Shown piece by piece: positions 1-9,075 of a DNA stretch of 20,304 bases. Made by a program: the position numbers and the translations under genes. The stretch is from JAUVXY01 sp964392345. Lineage in GTDB: Bacteria > Actinomycetota > Humimicrobiia > Humimicrobiales > Humimicrobiaceae. The notes beneath the pieces were generated by a model, which was given only the letters and a program-made list of their open reading frames with translations, made no database searches and was not told the origin of the DNA. The stretch's first letter is position 1. Every line of letters starts with the position of its first letter. The stretch covers positions 1 through 20,304 of the forward strand of contig CAYMPQ010000027.1 of assembly GCA_964392345.1 (NCBI GenBank). Reading direction: 5' to 3'.

Positions 1-2957
1 AGATTAATGATTTTATTAACTAGATCTATAACAGGTTTTTGAATTTCATAATTGTTAATAATAATTTTTGGAATTGGAATTTGTTGGATATAAAAATCGT
101 AAAAATGCATAGTCCTTATAGCCCTAGCATAAATGAAATTATAAGCATACCAACTTAAAAAAGCAGAATTTAAATATCCTAACCAAAACTTTTCATCTAT
201 TCCATTTAGTTCAAAAGACATAAGCGTATTTGTAATAATTATTCCTTCAGAATCATAGCAAGCTGTTATTTTTAAATGAGGTATTGGATTTTCAATATGC
301 GCAACTATCACTTGACTAATTACTTTTGGTTTTAAAAATAATCTTGCGTTTTGCCAATTTAATTTGTCTTTATTACACAAAAATCTTTTTCCTTTAATTG
401 ACCATCTCTCAATATCAATTCCTTTTAAAAGCTTGTAATCTGTTGGCGTGTCAGAAAAAAATTCTGTTCCTATGGCTAAACCAAGTACACCTTTTACGAA
501 CCCACCTATTTTACTTAATGAATATATTTTACTTAACAATTCCTCTGAAAATTTGAATCTATAAATTTGCGCTGTTTTATTTTCTAAAAATATATCATCA
601 GAATTCACTCTAGAGAATTCTTCAACTTCATTATTTTTATTTAAAAACAATAACTTTACTATTTTCTTATTCTTTTCTGTTTTTATTAATCCAAAAGCAT
701 TTGCTTCAAGTAAAACTTTTTCAAAAACTTTACTAGCATCAAGGAGAAAAGCCAGGCTATATTTTTTCCAAAAACTCTCCCTCAAATTCTCCCATGAATC
801 ACCATATAAAGATTTTTTAGGAATAATAAAAGTTAAAATACCATTATTTTTTACCAAATTTATAAAAGATTTTTTCACAAATAATTCCGCGCTATCACCA
901 CTAGAAAAAGAAATCCTTTCAATTTCTCTATAATATTTTTTTTCTTCGTGTGTTAAAACATTTCTAAAACCATAAGGTGGATTACCTATTACTACATCAA
1001 AACCTTTTTTATAATGAAATACTTCTGAAAAATATATCTCAAAATCAAATTCTTTATGACCATTTGTTATTTTACTTATTGTTTCATTTATTTTCTCTTT
1101 TAATTCTTTTTTCTTATTCGGATTTATTTCATCAAAAAATATCTTCTTTAAACTTTCAAGTTCACTAAACAATTCATGATTAAATAGATTTTTTTCTATA
1201 CTCATTAGAGAATTTCCACATACAATCTTATAATCTAGATTAGGTAATGGCTTTATCTGCTTAATATCCTCTTCATCCACAACCAATGATAGCCACAAAC
1301 GCAGTTTGGCTATCTCTACTGCACCAGGATCTATGTCAACACCATATAGTGAATTTTCGATACAGTCTCTTTTAAAGTCATATACAGTTTTGTTTTTGCC
1401 TTTAATATAATTTGATAAAACATTTCTGGTTCTTACTATTTCACCCATCATGCCAACTAGAAATGCACCACTTCCAACTGCAGGATCGCATACTTTTATA
1501 TCAGCAAGTTTTTCATCAATTAATTTAGCATTCCAAACAATGCTTTCCGGTATATCCTTCAAGCTATCTATTAAATCCGTACTATTTTCTTCAAACTGTT
1601 CCCCATATTTAATGAGTTTCTCAATATCATCTTTGGATACTTTTTCTTCCATTTCAGTATCAAGATAGTTTATCAGACTTTGCTGACACATATAATGAAC
1701 TATCTCTCTGGGAGTATAATAAGTTCCTTTTGATTTTCTATCTTTTACTTTAAGAAGATTTTCAAATACTTTTCCAAGCATTTCAGGATCAACTGCTACT
1801 TCTTTTTCAAGTGGTTCGTCTTCTTTTACAGTGAAATTATACCTATCAAAAACATCAAGAATTCCGGTTCCCTTATCTCCTTCTTTAGTAATAATTTCAT
1901 TTGAGAATAACTCATTTGGTAAATTTATATCAGTACGAACCCAATTATAATTATTTATAGGATCAAAGAGACCACCATTTAAAAAAGGTATTTTGCAGTT
2001 AAATAGCTTGTAATAATCATCATCATAACTTCTGTCATTTCTTAAAGCTTCATAAAAAAGTGGTTCCAGAATATCATTAAAGAAATTATTATATTTTCCA
2101 TGTTTTCCTTTAAATAACTCCCGCAAGAAATTCTTTGGTCCTGTCCCCCAATCCGCATCTCTTGCTACTCCAAACCAGCCTTTTTTCTGCAGGAAATACA
2201 AAAATACAATCTGTCCTAAAAGTTTCTTAGAAAAATCTGTAGTATTTATATTTTTAGTTTCAAAATCAGACCTTACCTTACTGTCTTTATCGAGGATTTT
2301 ATCCAGAGTTTCCTTCGTCCAGAAAAAAAGTTCACGATATTTTTTAAAGAATTCCTTAGTAACAGTTTCAATATTAAATGATTCTTCAAGTTGAGTCAGT
2401 GTCGGATTTATTTCATCTTTTGCAAGTATATCAATAAGCTGGCTTTGAGCAGTGTGGCTTTTTTCATTTGAACCTACCAAAAATGACCATCTTTTTGCAG
2501 GAGTAAATTCTTCACTTATCTTAACTCTTCCCTTCTTATCTTCTCCCAGTGAATAATCAATTTTAACAAGAGAAAAGCGCCAATCTTTCCCGTCCGGTGA
2601 AATAAATGCGGCAAGGGCGGCGTCTTTCATTTCACCACCGTAGTCGCCTCTCAGATGCCAGGCAACAAAGTTTCTCTGCATTGTTCTTGCTCTCTCAATG
2701 GAAGTTTCTTTTTTTAGCCAGATTGCAAGAACATCCAGTTTATGCTCGCCGGATCTGTAGTCTGCTATTTTTTCAAATGAATTTATAAATGGTTGGTAAG
2801 CATTTGGAACTTGATTTTCATTAAATGTTACAGCAGCTTCGTTAACTGCTGAAGATTTTAGGTTAAGTAGCTCAACTATAAACCTTGTAAATCTATTTTT
2901 TTCAAATTTATTTTCAAATGTGTCTTTAATTATTCTCTGAGCTTGATCTTTGTTCAT
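1..2957 (-). CDS. Eco57I-type N6-adenine DNA methyltransferase with TaqI-like specificity region (3' end cut by window edge)
   Basis: I translated the minus strand from the ATG at 2957 to the edge: 985 codons, no stop, C-terminus missing. Motifs of an amino-group (N6-adenine) DNA methyltransferase appear in order: GTYYTPREIV near residue 411, SAM motif I DPAVGSGAF from D491, LYGVDIDPGA near 537-546, GNSL at 581-584, and catalytic motif IV NPPY at 659-662 (bases 972-983). After about residue 820 the sequence resembles TaqI/HsdS-type target recognition regions, with LLKGIDI near 843 and IPIPKI at 960-965. The N-terminal 400 residues are conserved in this family as I remember it, but no clear PD-(D/E)XK nuclease motif is visible. 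The start overlaps the helicase stop as ATGA (2954-2957), so the two genes are translationally coupled. It probably methylates host DNA and specifies the target for the helicase-nuclease. G+C falls to roughly 18-28% below base 1200, against about 32-47% above 1500. Confidence 0.93.
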   Translation of the reverse strand, partial: MNKDQAQRIIKDTFENKFEKNRFTRFIVELLNLKSSAVNEAAVTFNENQVPNAYQPFINSFEKIADYRSGEHKLDVLAIWLKKETSIERARTMQRNFVAWHLRGDYGGEMKDAALAAFISPDGKDWRFSLVKIDYSLGEDKKGRVKISEEFTPAKRWSFLVGSNEKSHTAQSQLIDILAKDEINPTLTQLEESFNIETVTKEFFKKYRELFFWTKETLDKILDKDSKVRSDFETKNINTTDFSKKLLGQIVFLYFLQKKGWFGVARDADWGTGPKNFLRELFKGKHGKYNNFFNDILEPLFYEALRNDRSYDDDYYKLFNCKIPFLNGGLFDPINNYNWVRTDINLPNELFSNEIITKEGDKGTGILDVFDRYNFTVKEDEPLEKEVAVDPEMLGKVFENLLKVKDRKSKGTYYTPREIVHYMCQQSLINYLDTEMEEKVSKDDIEKLIKYGEQFEENSTDLIDSLKDIPESIVWNAKLIDEKLADIKVCDPAVGSGAFLVGMMGEIVRTRNVLSNYIKGKNKTVYDFKRDCIENSLYGVDIDPGAVEIAKLRLWLSLVVDEEDIKQIKPLPNLDYKIVCGNSLMSIEKNLFNHELFSELESLKKIFFDEINPNKKKELKEKINETISKITNGHKEFDFEIYFSEVFHYKKGFDVVIGNPPYGFRNVLTHEEKKYYREIERISFSSGDSAELFVKKSFINLVKNNGILTFIIPKKSLYGDSWENLRESFWKKYSLAFLLDASKVFEKVLLEANAFGLIKTEKNKKIVKLLFLNKNNEVEEFSRVNSDDIFLENKTAQIYRFKFSEELLSKIYSLSKIGGFVKGVLGLAIGTEFFSDTPTDYKLLKGIDIERWSIKGKRFLCNKDKLNWQNARLFLKPKVISQVIVAHIENPIPHLKITACYDSEGIIITNTLMSFELNGIDEKFWLGYLNSAFLSWYAYNFIYARAIRTMHFYDFYIQQIPIPKIIINNYEIQKPVIDLVNKIIN

Positions 2958-5900
2958 TTTTTACCTGCTAAATATAGCGATAATATTACTTCCCTTTTAC
3001 TGGTCCCTGTCTTTAGACCAGCTATAAAATGCTCTTCTAAAAGTTTAGCAGAAATATTTGTTTGCAGCGTTGCAAGAACCTTTAGCGGATTTGCAATATG
3101 CTCCCTGCCTAATTTATTTAATGCACTTAGTGTTTCTTTAATTGTTTGTTTTGGGATAGAGCCTTCTTCGAGTTTTGCCATTAGATTTTTTAGATATTGT
3201 TCTTGCTCATCAGTTAATCGCTGTGAATTTTTTATAGTCCATTTTAATATTTTTAAAATCTTTAATGAACTGTCTTTACTGGTTTTATATTGCTGCTTTA
3301 TATTTTCTTCTGTGGTAGCAAAAATAAAGGCTTCTTTATTTTTTTCAAGCAGATCGTAGTAGTGCTGCGGAATTTTATATTTCTTCTCCTCTGGGCTACT
3401 TTCCAGTATCTTTGCTGCTGATAAAAAATCAAGCTCTGCTAAATTGTTATTTATATTAGCCAGGAAAAATTTATCCAGTTTGCCACGTCTGAAATATGTT
3501 ATCAGCGAATCATTAATTTCCTTACTGGATTTAGAGGTTCTTGCTTTTTTAGGCAGTTTTTTAATCTTTTCAAATAATTCCTGGTCCTTGTCTCTAATGT
3601 CTTTTATAAGCTTTAAATATTTCAAATCACTCTCTTCTGATTCATCCTCGCCTATTATTGTCTGTTTTGAAATTAATCTATTAAATAGTTCATGGGAACC
3701 AACTGGCTCGCCTTCGGTTAAAACTGCAGCATCCCCACCAAGTAAAGTCAGGAAAGCATTAATTTTTGTCTCAGCAACTTCTTTTAGCTTGATTTCATCA
3801 TTCGCCTGTTTTGTCGGGAAAAAATTAAATGTATAAATTTTGTCAAACTTTGTATCAACTCTGTTGATACGTCCAACTCTTTGCATCATTCTTGTAGGAT
3901 TCCAGGGTATGTCATAATTTAAAACCGCATTGGAGCGATGCAGGTTAACGCCTTCTGACAGGACCTCTGTTGAAACTAAGATTCTATAGTCATCTTTAGG
4001 ATAACGTGCACGGGCATCAAAATTTTCGATAACTTTATCTCTGATTGCTTCAGGAGAACTTCCGGAAAAACAAAGGGCAATGTTGCCAAACTTTTCATTT
4101 ATATTAGAAGTGAGATACTGCGCAGTTTCTTTAGATTCCGTAAAAATTATTAATTTATTATTTTGTAAAATGTTGTTGCTTGAAATCCCATTTAAGAATT
4201 TAAGCAGTTTAGGGTCCCTGTCTACATCTTGCCAGAGCTTTCTTATTTCACACAAAGTTTCTTTATCTTTTTCTAAATTAATTCTAAAATTATCCTCAAA
4301 ATCTGTGCTTGGATACTTTTCAGCCTTGCCCAAATTTATAAATTCATCGACTTTTTCATCATCATCATTTTCTAAAAGCTCAAAAATCTTATTTATATAT
4401 TTTTTACTTATATAAACTGAACCTTTGTCAAACTGTTGGGTAAACATTTCATAGGAATGAATAAATCTTTGTATGGTATTTCTGAAAGCAAAAAAGCTGC
4501 TCTCCAGTCTCTTTACAAGAAGTATTTTCATAAATCTACCCATGTTTTTTTGGGATTGCTGTTCCATTGGAGTTATTTTTCCTTTGTAATAAAGAAGTGG
4601 TGTATAACGGGCATATGAAAATTTTTTGGCAATAAGTTCAATTGTTTTATTAAAAATTTCATCTTCTCTATCGTTAAGCTCATAATAAAGTGGCTTAGGA
4701 TTTTCAACATCAGGGAATTTTAAATTTTGTTTGATTAAATCCTCTGCGAAATATTTTTCTATCTCTCTTCTAGTTCTTCGAACCATTAAATATTTGAGTA
4801 CTTTGTCCCGGATTTCTTTGGCATTCTGTTTTACTGTATCTATATAGTTAGGGTAATTTGTTTGCCTGTTTATTTTTTTTAATTTCTGGTGAAGATTGCC
4901 GAAGAAACCTTCTAAATTAGGAAGATTAGGGATTGTGCTTTTTCTGGAACTCTGGAAAAGTTTTATCTGGGACAGTATGTCATTTGGTGAATTATTGTAA
5001 GGAGTTGCTGTTACAAGTATCACTCTTTTGCCTCTGCAGATTATTGCCAGCTTCTCATAAGAAATATTAGTTTCTGTCCTGAATCTGTGAGCTTCGTCTA
5101 TTATTACATTTGAGTATTTATCAAAGTCTCTTTTTAGTATATCGTCAAGCTTCCCTATTGATTCAAAATCTGCAGGAACCCAGTAATCTAAAAAAACATT
5201 TGGCCAAGAGCCGGGATTACTTTTATTAAGAAGTGCAGGTGGTGCAATAACAAGTGTTTTGCCATCAATTTGACCTGCAAGCATTGCAGATATATATGTC
5301 TTGCCCAAACCTACAACATCTGAAACAAATACACCCCCGTATTCCTCCAATATCCTCTTTGCGTTTAAAACTGCCTGCTTTTGATATTCAAGATCCAGTT
5401 GCTCGCCTAGTTTGTTTTTAAGAAATATCTCACCTGTTTGAGAAAGTTCATCTTTAAAATATTCATAGAGAAACTTTAGGTATAGCTCGTAAGGGGTAAT
5501 GTCCTGGCTTAACCATGTTTTTGTATTTATGGTTTGAATATATTTTTCGCTTACATCAACTGCATCTTGCCAGAGTTGGTCAAATTTTGTGAGGGCAAAA
5601 TCATAATCCACTTTATTTTTTAACTCAACATTAAACTCAAGATTATCAACTAAACCCGATTGGCTGAAATTGCTTGAGCCGGTGATAACTCGGCCAACGT
5701 CTCTGTCACCTTCTAGAAAGGTCATTATATAGAGCTTTGCATGAATATTTTGAGACGGATAAGCTCTAATCTCCAGTTTTTTACTTTTTATCCATTCTAT
5801 AAACCTGGCAGTACCTTCTTCGGTTTCTTTCTTGTCTTCTGATTGTTCAAATTCATTTATGGTTAGATTTCCAAATTCTTCTTTTACCTCAGAATGAGAA

Positions 5901-6205
5901 AGTTGAAATTGAAGCTGATTTTCCGACGCTGAAGAGGGTGAAAATGTCTTATCTGAAATTAATTGTGTTGTGTAAGAATTTGCAGATTTATTTATTAAAT
6001 CAACTACTTGCTTGCTGGTGCTAATTCCAATAAGTATCCTTATTTTTTCTGTTTTTTCCAGGGATTTGTAAAGTGCATGGAAACCACTTGAGTAAAAATA
6101 ACCAACAAGGCAATCAAAAAATCGGGAATCTTTGATTAAAACTTCAAATCTATCCTTTAAGGTTCCCTCTGCTTCGTTAGTTATAAAAGTTAAATCTGAA
6201 TTCAT
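2954..6205 (-). CDS. PLD-like nuclease fused to SNF2-family (superfamily 2) helicase
   Basis: A 1083-residue protein. Residues 1-200 form a phospholipase-D-like domain with one HxK motif (H155, K157) and the partner GSSN (176-179); the usual Asp of HxKx4D is Thr162. Residues 270-420 hold the first helicase lobe: Walker A VVGLGKT (297-303), DEAH (370-373) and TATP (399-402). The second lobe follows at about 680-800, with IIFTES near 685, STEVLSEGVNL (745-755) and the arginine-finger motif QRVGRINR (775-782). The long insert between the lobes (about 430-680) is charged, and the tail after 800 is unassigned. The protein is cytoplasmic. It overlaps the downstream methyltransferase by 4 bases. I infer an ATP-driven translocase and nuclease of a restriction-modification-like system; PLD-type nucleases such as BfiI are known among restriction enzymes. 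I see no Shine-Dalgarno sequence before the ATG at 6205. A non-defence repair helicase is possible but less likely given its partner. Confidence 0.93.
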   Translation of the reverse strand: MNSDLTFITNEAEGTLKDRFEVLIKDSRFFDCLVGYFYSSGFHALYKSLEKTEKIRILIGISTSKQVVDLINKSANSYTTQLISDKTFSPSSASENQLQFQLSHSEVKEEFGNLTINEFEQSEDKKETEEGTARFIEWIKSKKLEIRAYPSQNIHAKLYIMTFLEGDRDVGRVITGSSNFSQSGLVDNLEFNVELKNKVDYDFALTKFDQLWQDAVDVSEKYIQTINTKTWLSQDITPYELYLKFLYEYFKDELSQTGEIFLKNKLGEQLDLEYQKQAVLNAKRILEEYGGVFVSDVVGLGKTYISAMLAGQIDGKTLVIAPPALLNKSNPGSWPNVFLDYWVPADFESIGKLDDILKRDFDKYSNVIIDEAHRFRTETNISYEKLAIICRGKRVILVTATPYNNSPNDILSQIKLFQSSRKSTIPNLPNLEGFFGNLHQKLKKINRQTNYPNYIDTVKQNAKEIRDKVLKYLMVRRTRREIEKYFAEDLIKQNLKFPDVENPKPLYYELNDREDEIFNKTIELIAKKFSYARYTPLLYYKGKITPMEQQSQKNMGRFMKILLVKRLESSFFAFRNTIQRFIHSYEMFTQQFDKGSVYISKKYINKIFELLENDDDEKVDEFINLGKAEKYPSTDFEDNFRINLEKDKETLCEIRKLWQDVDRDPKLLKFLNGISSNNILQNNKLIIFTESKETAQYLTSNINEKFGNIALCFSGSSPEAIRDKVIENFDARARYPKDDYRILVSTEVLSEGVNLHRSNAVLNYDIPWNPTRMMQRVGRINRVDTKFDKIYTFNFFPTKQANDEIKLKEVAETKINAFLTLLGGDAAVLTEGEPVGSHELFNRLISKQTIIGEDESEESDLKYLKLIKDIRDKDQELFEKIKKLPKKARTSKSSKEINDSLITYFRRGKLDKFFLANINNNLAELDFLSAAKILESSPEEKKYKIPQHYYDLLEKNKEAFIFATTEENIKQQYKTSKDSSLKILKILKWTIKNSQRLTDEQEQYLKNLMAKLEEGSIPKQTIKETLSALNKLGREHIANPLKVLATLQTNISAKLLEEHFIAGLKTGTSKREVILSLYLAGKK

Positions 6206-6350
6206 TTAAATATCTAAAACTTTTAAAAAATATTTACTATATGCTTTAATTTTCAAATATTACTTTTGCCGATAATATAAATAATAATGCTTTAATAATA
6301 ACATATTTTTAGTGGTTTAATAACTTATTAAATAAGCCTGTGGAGATATC
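6206..6350. other. AT-rich gap between cimA and the helicase gene
   Basis: This 145-base gap separates the end of the biosynthetic cluster from the restriction-like pair. It contains two overlapping AT-rich palindromes near its cimA side (6316-6336). I see no GC-rich stem followed by a T-run, so no convincing intrinsic terminator for cimA. It is also where a promoter for the helicase gene should lie. A TTGAAA-like hexamer is readable on the minus strand around 6250, but no good -10 partner sits at proper spacing, so I do not call a promoter. Confidence 0.5.
6316..6336. repeat. Two overlapping perfect palindromes upstream of the helicase gene
   Basis: TTTAATAA, one base (C), TTATTAAA forms a perfect 8-1-8 inverted repeat at 6316-6332. 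CTTATT, one base (A), AATAAG forms a perfect 6-1-6 repeat at 6324-6336. They share bases and could only form alternatively. With no G or C in the arms apart from one pair and no T-run, they fit an operator or a chance AT palindrome better than a terminator. Confidence 0.45.
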
Positions 6351-7943
6351 TTATTTCCCCTTCTTGGTGCCTTCAACATGCATGAGCCCGTAAATAACAC
6401 TGTCTTCTAAAGCCTGCCAGCTTGCCTCTATTATGTTCTCAGACACCCCTATGGTGCCCCAGCTCTTTTCACCGTCTGTAGACTCTATGAGAACCCTTAC
6501 TACTGCAGCCGTACCTTTCTTTTCGTTTAGCACCCTGACTTTAAAGTCTGCAAGCTCTATTTTGGATAAACTTGGATAACGGCTCCCAATTGCCTTTCTT
6601 AAAGCGCAGTCCAGAGCATTTACAGGACCATTGCCCTCGCCTGTTTCAATAATCCTATCGCCGCCAATACATACCTTGACAGTCGCCTCGGACAGCATTT
6701 CTCCACCAGCCCTTTTTTCATTTAATACCCTGAAACTTTCCAGTGTAAAGAACTCCTTTTTAACCCCGGCTATATCCTTTACCAGCAGTTCAAAACTGCC
6801 GTCAGCTGCTTCAAATTGGTACCCTTTATGTTCTAAATTTTGAATCCTGTTTAAAATCTCGCTAACTTTTCCCAAATCATTTTCCAAATTCACTCCAAAC
6901 TCTTTTGCCTTAAGGATGATAGACTTCTTTCCTGAAAGCTCTGATATTAAAATCTCTCTTGTGTTTCCAACAGATTCCGGTTCTATGTGCTCAAAAGCTT
7001 TTGAAATTTTGCTAACCCCGCTTACATGCATTCCGCCTTTGTGAGCAAATGCGCTATGTCCAACAAAAGGCTGGCTGGAAACCGGGGTCTGGTTTGCTAC
7101 TTCACTTACAAACCTTGACAGATTTGTCATATGCCTCAGGTTGCTGCCTTTCAAACACTTCTTTTTTAACTTTAATTCCAGACTTGGAACAACCTGGCAC
7201 AAATCAGCATTACCGCACCTTTCACCATACCCATTTATGGTGCCCTGCACCATTTTAATGCCTTTTATCTTTTCTACCGAAACTATTGTATTTGCAACAG
7301 CGCACCCGCTGTCATTATGGAAATGCACTCCCAGAGGAACGCTTATTTCTTTGCTAACTACGTCAAGAACTTCAAGCACCTCACCCGGAAGGAAACCTCC
7401 GTTCGTGTCGCATGGCACTATCCAGTCCGCTCCTGCCTCCTGTGCTGCTTTTAAAGTCTTAATGGCATAACCGGAATTTTGCCTGAAGCCATCAAAAAAA
7501 TGTTCTCCATCAAAAATTACCTCTGAAAAATACTTTTTTAAAAGTTGCACGGAATCAAAGATCATGCTCAGGTTATTTTCAAGAGTTGTTTCAATAACTT
7601 CCTCAACATGCAGTGATGATGATTTGCCAAAGATACAAACACTGTCTGTTTCTGACCTCACAAGAAGATTAAGATTTGCATCTTTTTCGGCAGATGTATC
7701 TTTGTATCTGGTTCTCCCAAAAGCTACTATTTTAGAATTTTTGTACTTTTTGTTTTTCAGCTCTTTAAACAACTCCTCATCCTTTGGGTTGGATGCAGGA
7801 AAGCCTACTTCAATATAGTCTATTCCTATATCGTCAAGCCTGTCTATTATTTGCAGCTTGTCCCTTACTGAAAAAGATATGTTTGCACCCTGTGTGCCAT
7901 CCCTTAGCGTAGTATCAAATATAAATATTTTATCTCTTTCCAT
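6351..7943 (-). CDS. cimA: (R)-citramalate synthase
   Basis: A 530-residue enzyme condensing pyruvate with acetyl-CoA to (R)-citramalate, the first step of the threonine-independent route to isoleucine. The N-terminal TIM barrel has FDTTLRDGTQG (9-19, with R14 and D15), metal-binding HFHND (207-211) and GTINGYGERCGNADL near 224-238. The HKGGMHVSGV segment (301-310) and the following helical linker match citramalate synthases rather than LeuA. The C-terminal third (about 390-520) is the LeuA-like allosteric dimer domain, where isoleucine usually inhibits. The ATG at 7943 follows the leuB stop by 24 bases and has a GGCGGTGG-like ribosome site. It is the last gene of the cluster. LeuCD and LeuB next door can carry citramalate on to 2-oxobutyrate. 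A LeuA paralogue is the main alternative, but the length and the linker favour CimA. Confidence 0.95.
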   Translation of the reverse strand: MERDKIFIFDTTLRDGTQGANISFSVRDKLQIIDRLDDIGIDYIEVGFPASNPKDEELFKELKNKKYKNSKIVAFGRTRYKDTSAEKDANLNLLVRSETDSVCIFGKSSSLHVEEVIETTLENNLSMIFDSVQLLKKYFSEVIFDGEHFFDGFRQNSGYAIKTLKAAQEAGADWIVPCDTNGGFLPGEVLEVLDVVSKEISVPLGVHFHNDSGCAVANTIVSVEKIKGIKMVQGTINGYGERCGNADLCQVVPSLELKLKKKCLKGSNLRHMTNLSRFVSEVANQTPVSSQPFVGHSAFAHKGGMHVSGVSKISKAFEHIEPESVGNTREILISELSGKKSIILKAKEFGVNLENDLGKVSEILNRIQNLEHKGYQFEAADGSFELLVKDIAGVKKEFFTLESFRVLNEKRAGGEMLSEATVKVCIGGDRIIETGEGNGPVNALDCALRKAIGSRYPSLSKIELADFKVRVLNEKKGTAAVVRVLIESTDGEKSWGTIGVSENIIEASWQALEDSVIYGLMHVEGTKKGK

Positions 7944-7967
7944 TATGAAAAACCACCGCCTGTCTTA

Positions 7968-9050
7968 TTAATCAGAAAGTTTTTTTAATTCAGCTAAAAC
8001 CAGATCTCCCATTTCACCTGTATTGACAAGTTTTGTGCCGTCTGTAAATATGTCTGCTGTCCTGTTTCCATTGTCCAGCACTTTGCCTACTGAACATTCT
8101 ATCTTAGATGCAATGTTTTCCATGCCAAAGCTATATCTAAACATCATCGCAAGTGACAGCAGCGTTGCAATTGGATTAGCCTTGCCCTGCCCCTGTATGT
8201 CAGGAGCGCTTCCATGTATTGGTTCATACATGCCAAATTTATCTTCCCTGAGTGATGCAGATGGGAGAAGACCAATTGAGCCTGAGATCATAGCGGCTTC
8301 ATCACTTAGTATGTCTCCAAATATATTAGATGTAAGTATGGTATCAAACTGCCCCGGGTTTCTTATAAGCTGCATAGCGACATTGTCAACATACATGTGG
8401 TTTAGTTCTATGTCCCGGTACTTTTTGTGTACACTGCATACAGTCTCCCTCCACAGTCTTGAACTTTCTAAAATGTTGGCCTTGTCCACAGAAGTTACCT
8501 TTTTATTCCTTAAACGTGCAGTCTGAAAAGCCAGTTCTGCAATCCTTTTTATTTCATAATCACTATATAGCATAGTGTCGTATGCAGATGTAATGCCGTC
8601 TTTTTTAATCCTTTTTCTCTCACCAAAATAAATGCCTCCGGTAAGCTCCCTTACAACCAGTACATCAACACCTTCCAGGACATCTTTTTTTAACGTTGAA
8701 GCAGATACCAGAGGCTTGTAAATTTTAACAGGCCTTAAGTTTGCAAATAATCCAAGTCCCTTTCTGAGCCCCATTAAAGCTTCCTCCGGACGGGGGCTAT
8801 CAGGATCCGTGCTATCCCATTTAGGACCGCCTACTGCGCCGAGCAAAACTGCTTTTGAATCTTTGCATTTATCCAGCGTCTCTTCTGTAAGAGGCGTTCC
8901 ATTTTTATCAATGCTTATACCGCCAACATCGTCGTATTCATACTCAATATCTAAATTAAAGCTTTCGTTTAGATATTTTAAAATCTTTACAGACTCTGCT
9001 ATAATCTCTGTTCCTATCCCATCCCCGGGGAGAATCATTATCTTGTTCAT
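7968..9050 (-). CDS. leuB: 3-isopropylmalate dehydrogenase
   Basis: A 360-residue NAD-dependent beta-decarboxylating dehydrogenase that oxidises 3-isopropylmalate, and probably also 3-methylmalate made from citramalate. The start reads ILPGDGIGTEI (6-16). Substrate arginines are at R96, R106 and R134; RELTGGIYFGE (134-144) includes catalytic Y141; K190 lies in TSVDKANIL. Metal-binding aspartates are D222, D246 and D250. The family signature begins at NIFGDILSDEAA (242-253), and the adenine-binding loop HGSAPDIQGQGKANP spans 279-293. Full length for the family. The ATG at 9050 lies 25 bases after leuD, with an AAGG ribosome site. Confidence 0.97.
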   Translation of the reverse strand: MNKIMILPGDGIGTEIIAESVKILKYLNESFNLDIEYEYDDVGGISIDKNGTPLTEETLDKCKDSKAVLLGAVGGPKWDSTDPDSPRPEEALMGLRKGLGLFANLRPVKIYKPLVSASTLKKDVLEGVDVLVVRELTGGIYFGERKRIKKDGITSAYDTMLYSDYEIKRIAELAFQTARLRNKKVTSVDKANILESSRLWRETVCSVHKKYRDIELNHMYVDNVAMQLIRNPGQFDTILTSNIFGDILSDEAAMISGSIGLLPSASLREDKFGMYEPIHGSAPDIQGQGKANPIATLLSLAMMFRYSFGMENIASKIECSVGKVLDNGNRTADIFTDGTKLVNTGEMGDLVLAELKKLSD

Positions 9051-9075
9051 ACATCAACCTTGCATATTATAATTT

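Noticed and set aside
2943..3359. Plus-strand ORF of 138 codons antisense to the helicase gene
   Set aside because: It is the mirror of a well-supported helicase frame, has no ribosome site or recognisable family, and is rich in Ser, Leu and Phe as expected from antisense AT-rich coding DNA.
1..6205. Complete DISARM or BREX locus
   Set aside because: The helicase and adenine methyltransferase recall parts of both, but no drmA, drmB, brxL, pglZ or similar gene is visible, and the PLD domain is fused to the helicase rather than separate.
8023..8526. Plus-strand ORF of 167 codons antisense to leuB
   Set aside because: The opposite strand encodes LeuB with all catalytic residues; the antisense product resembles no family.
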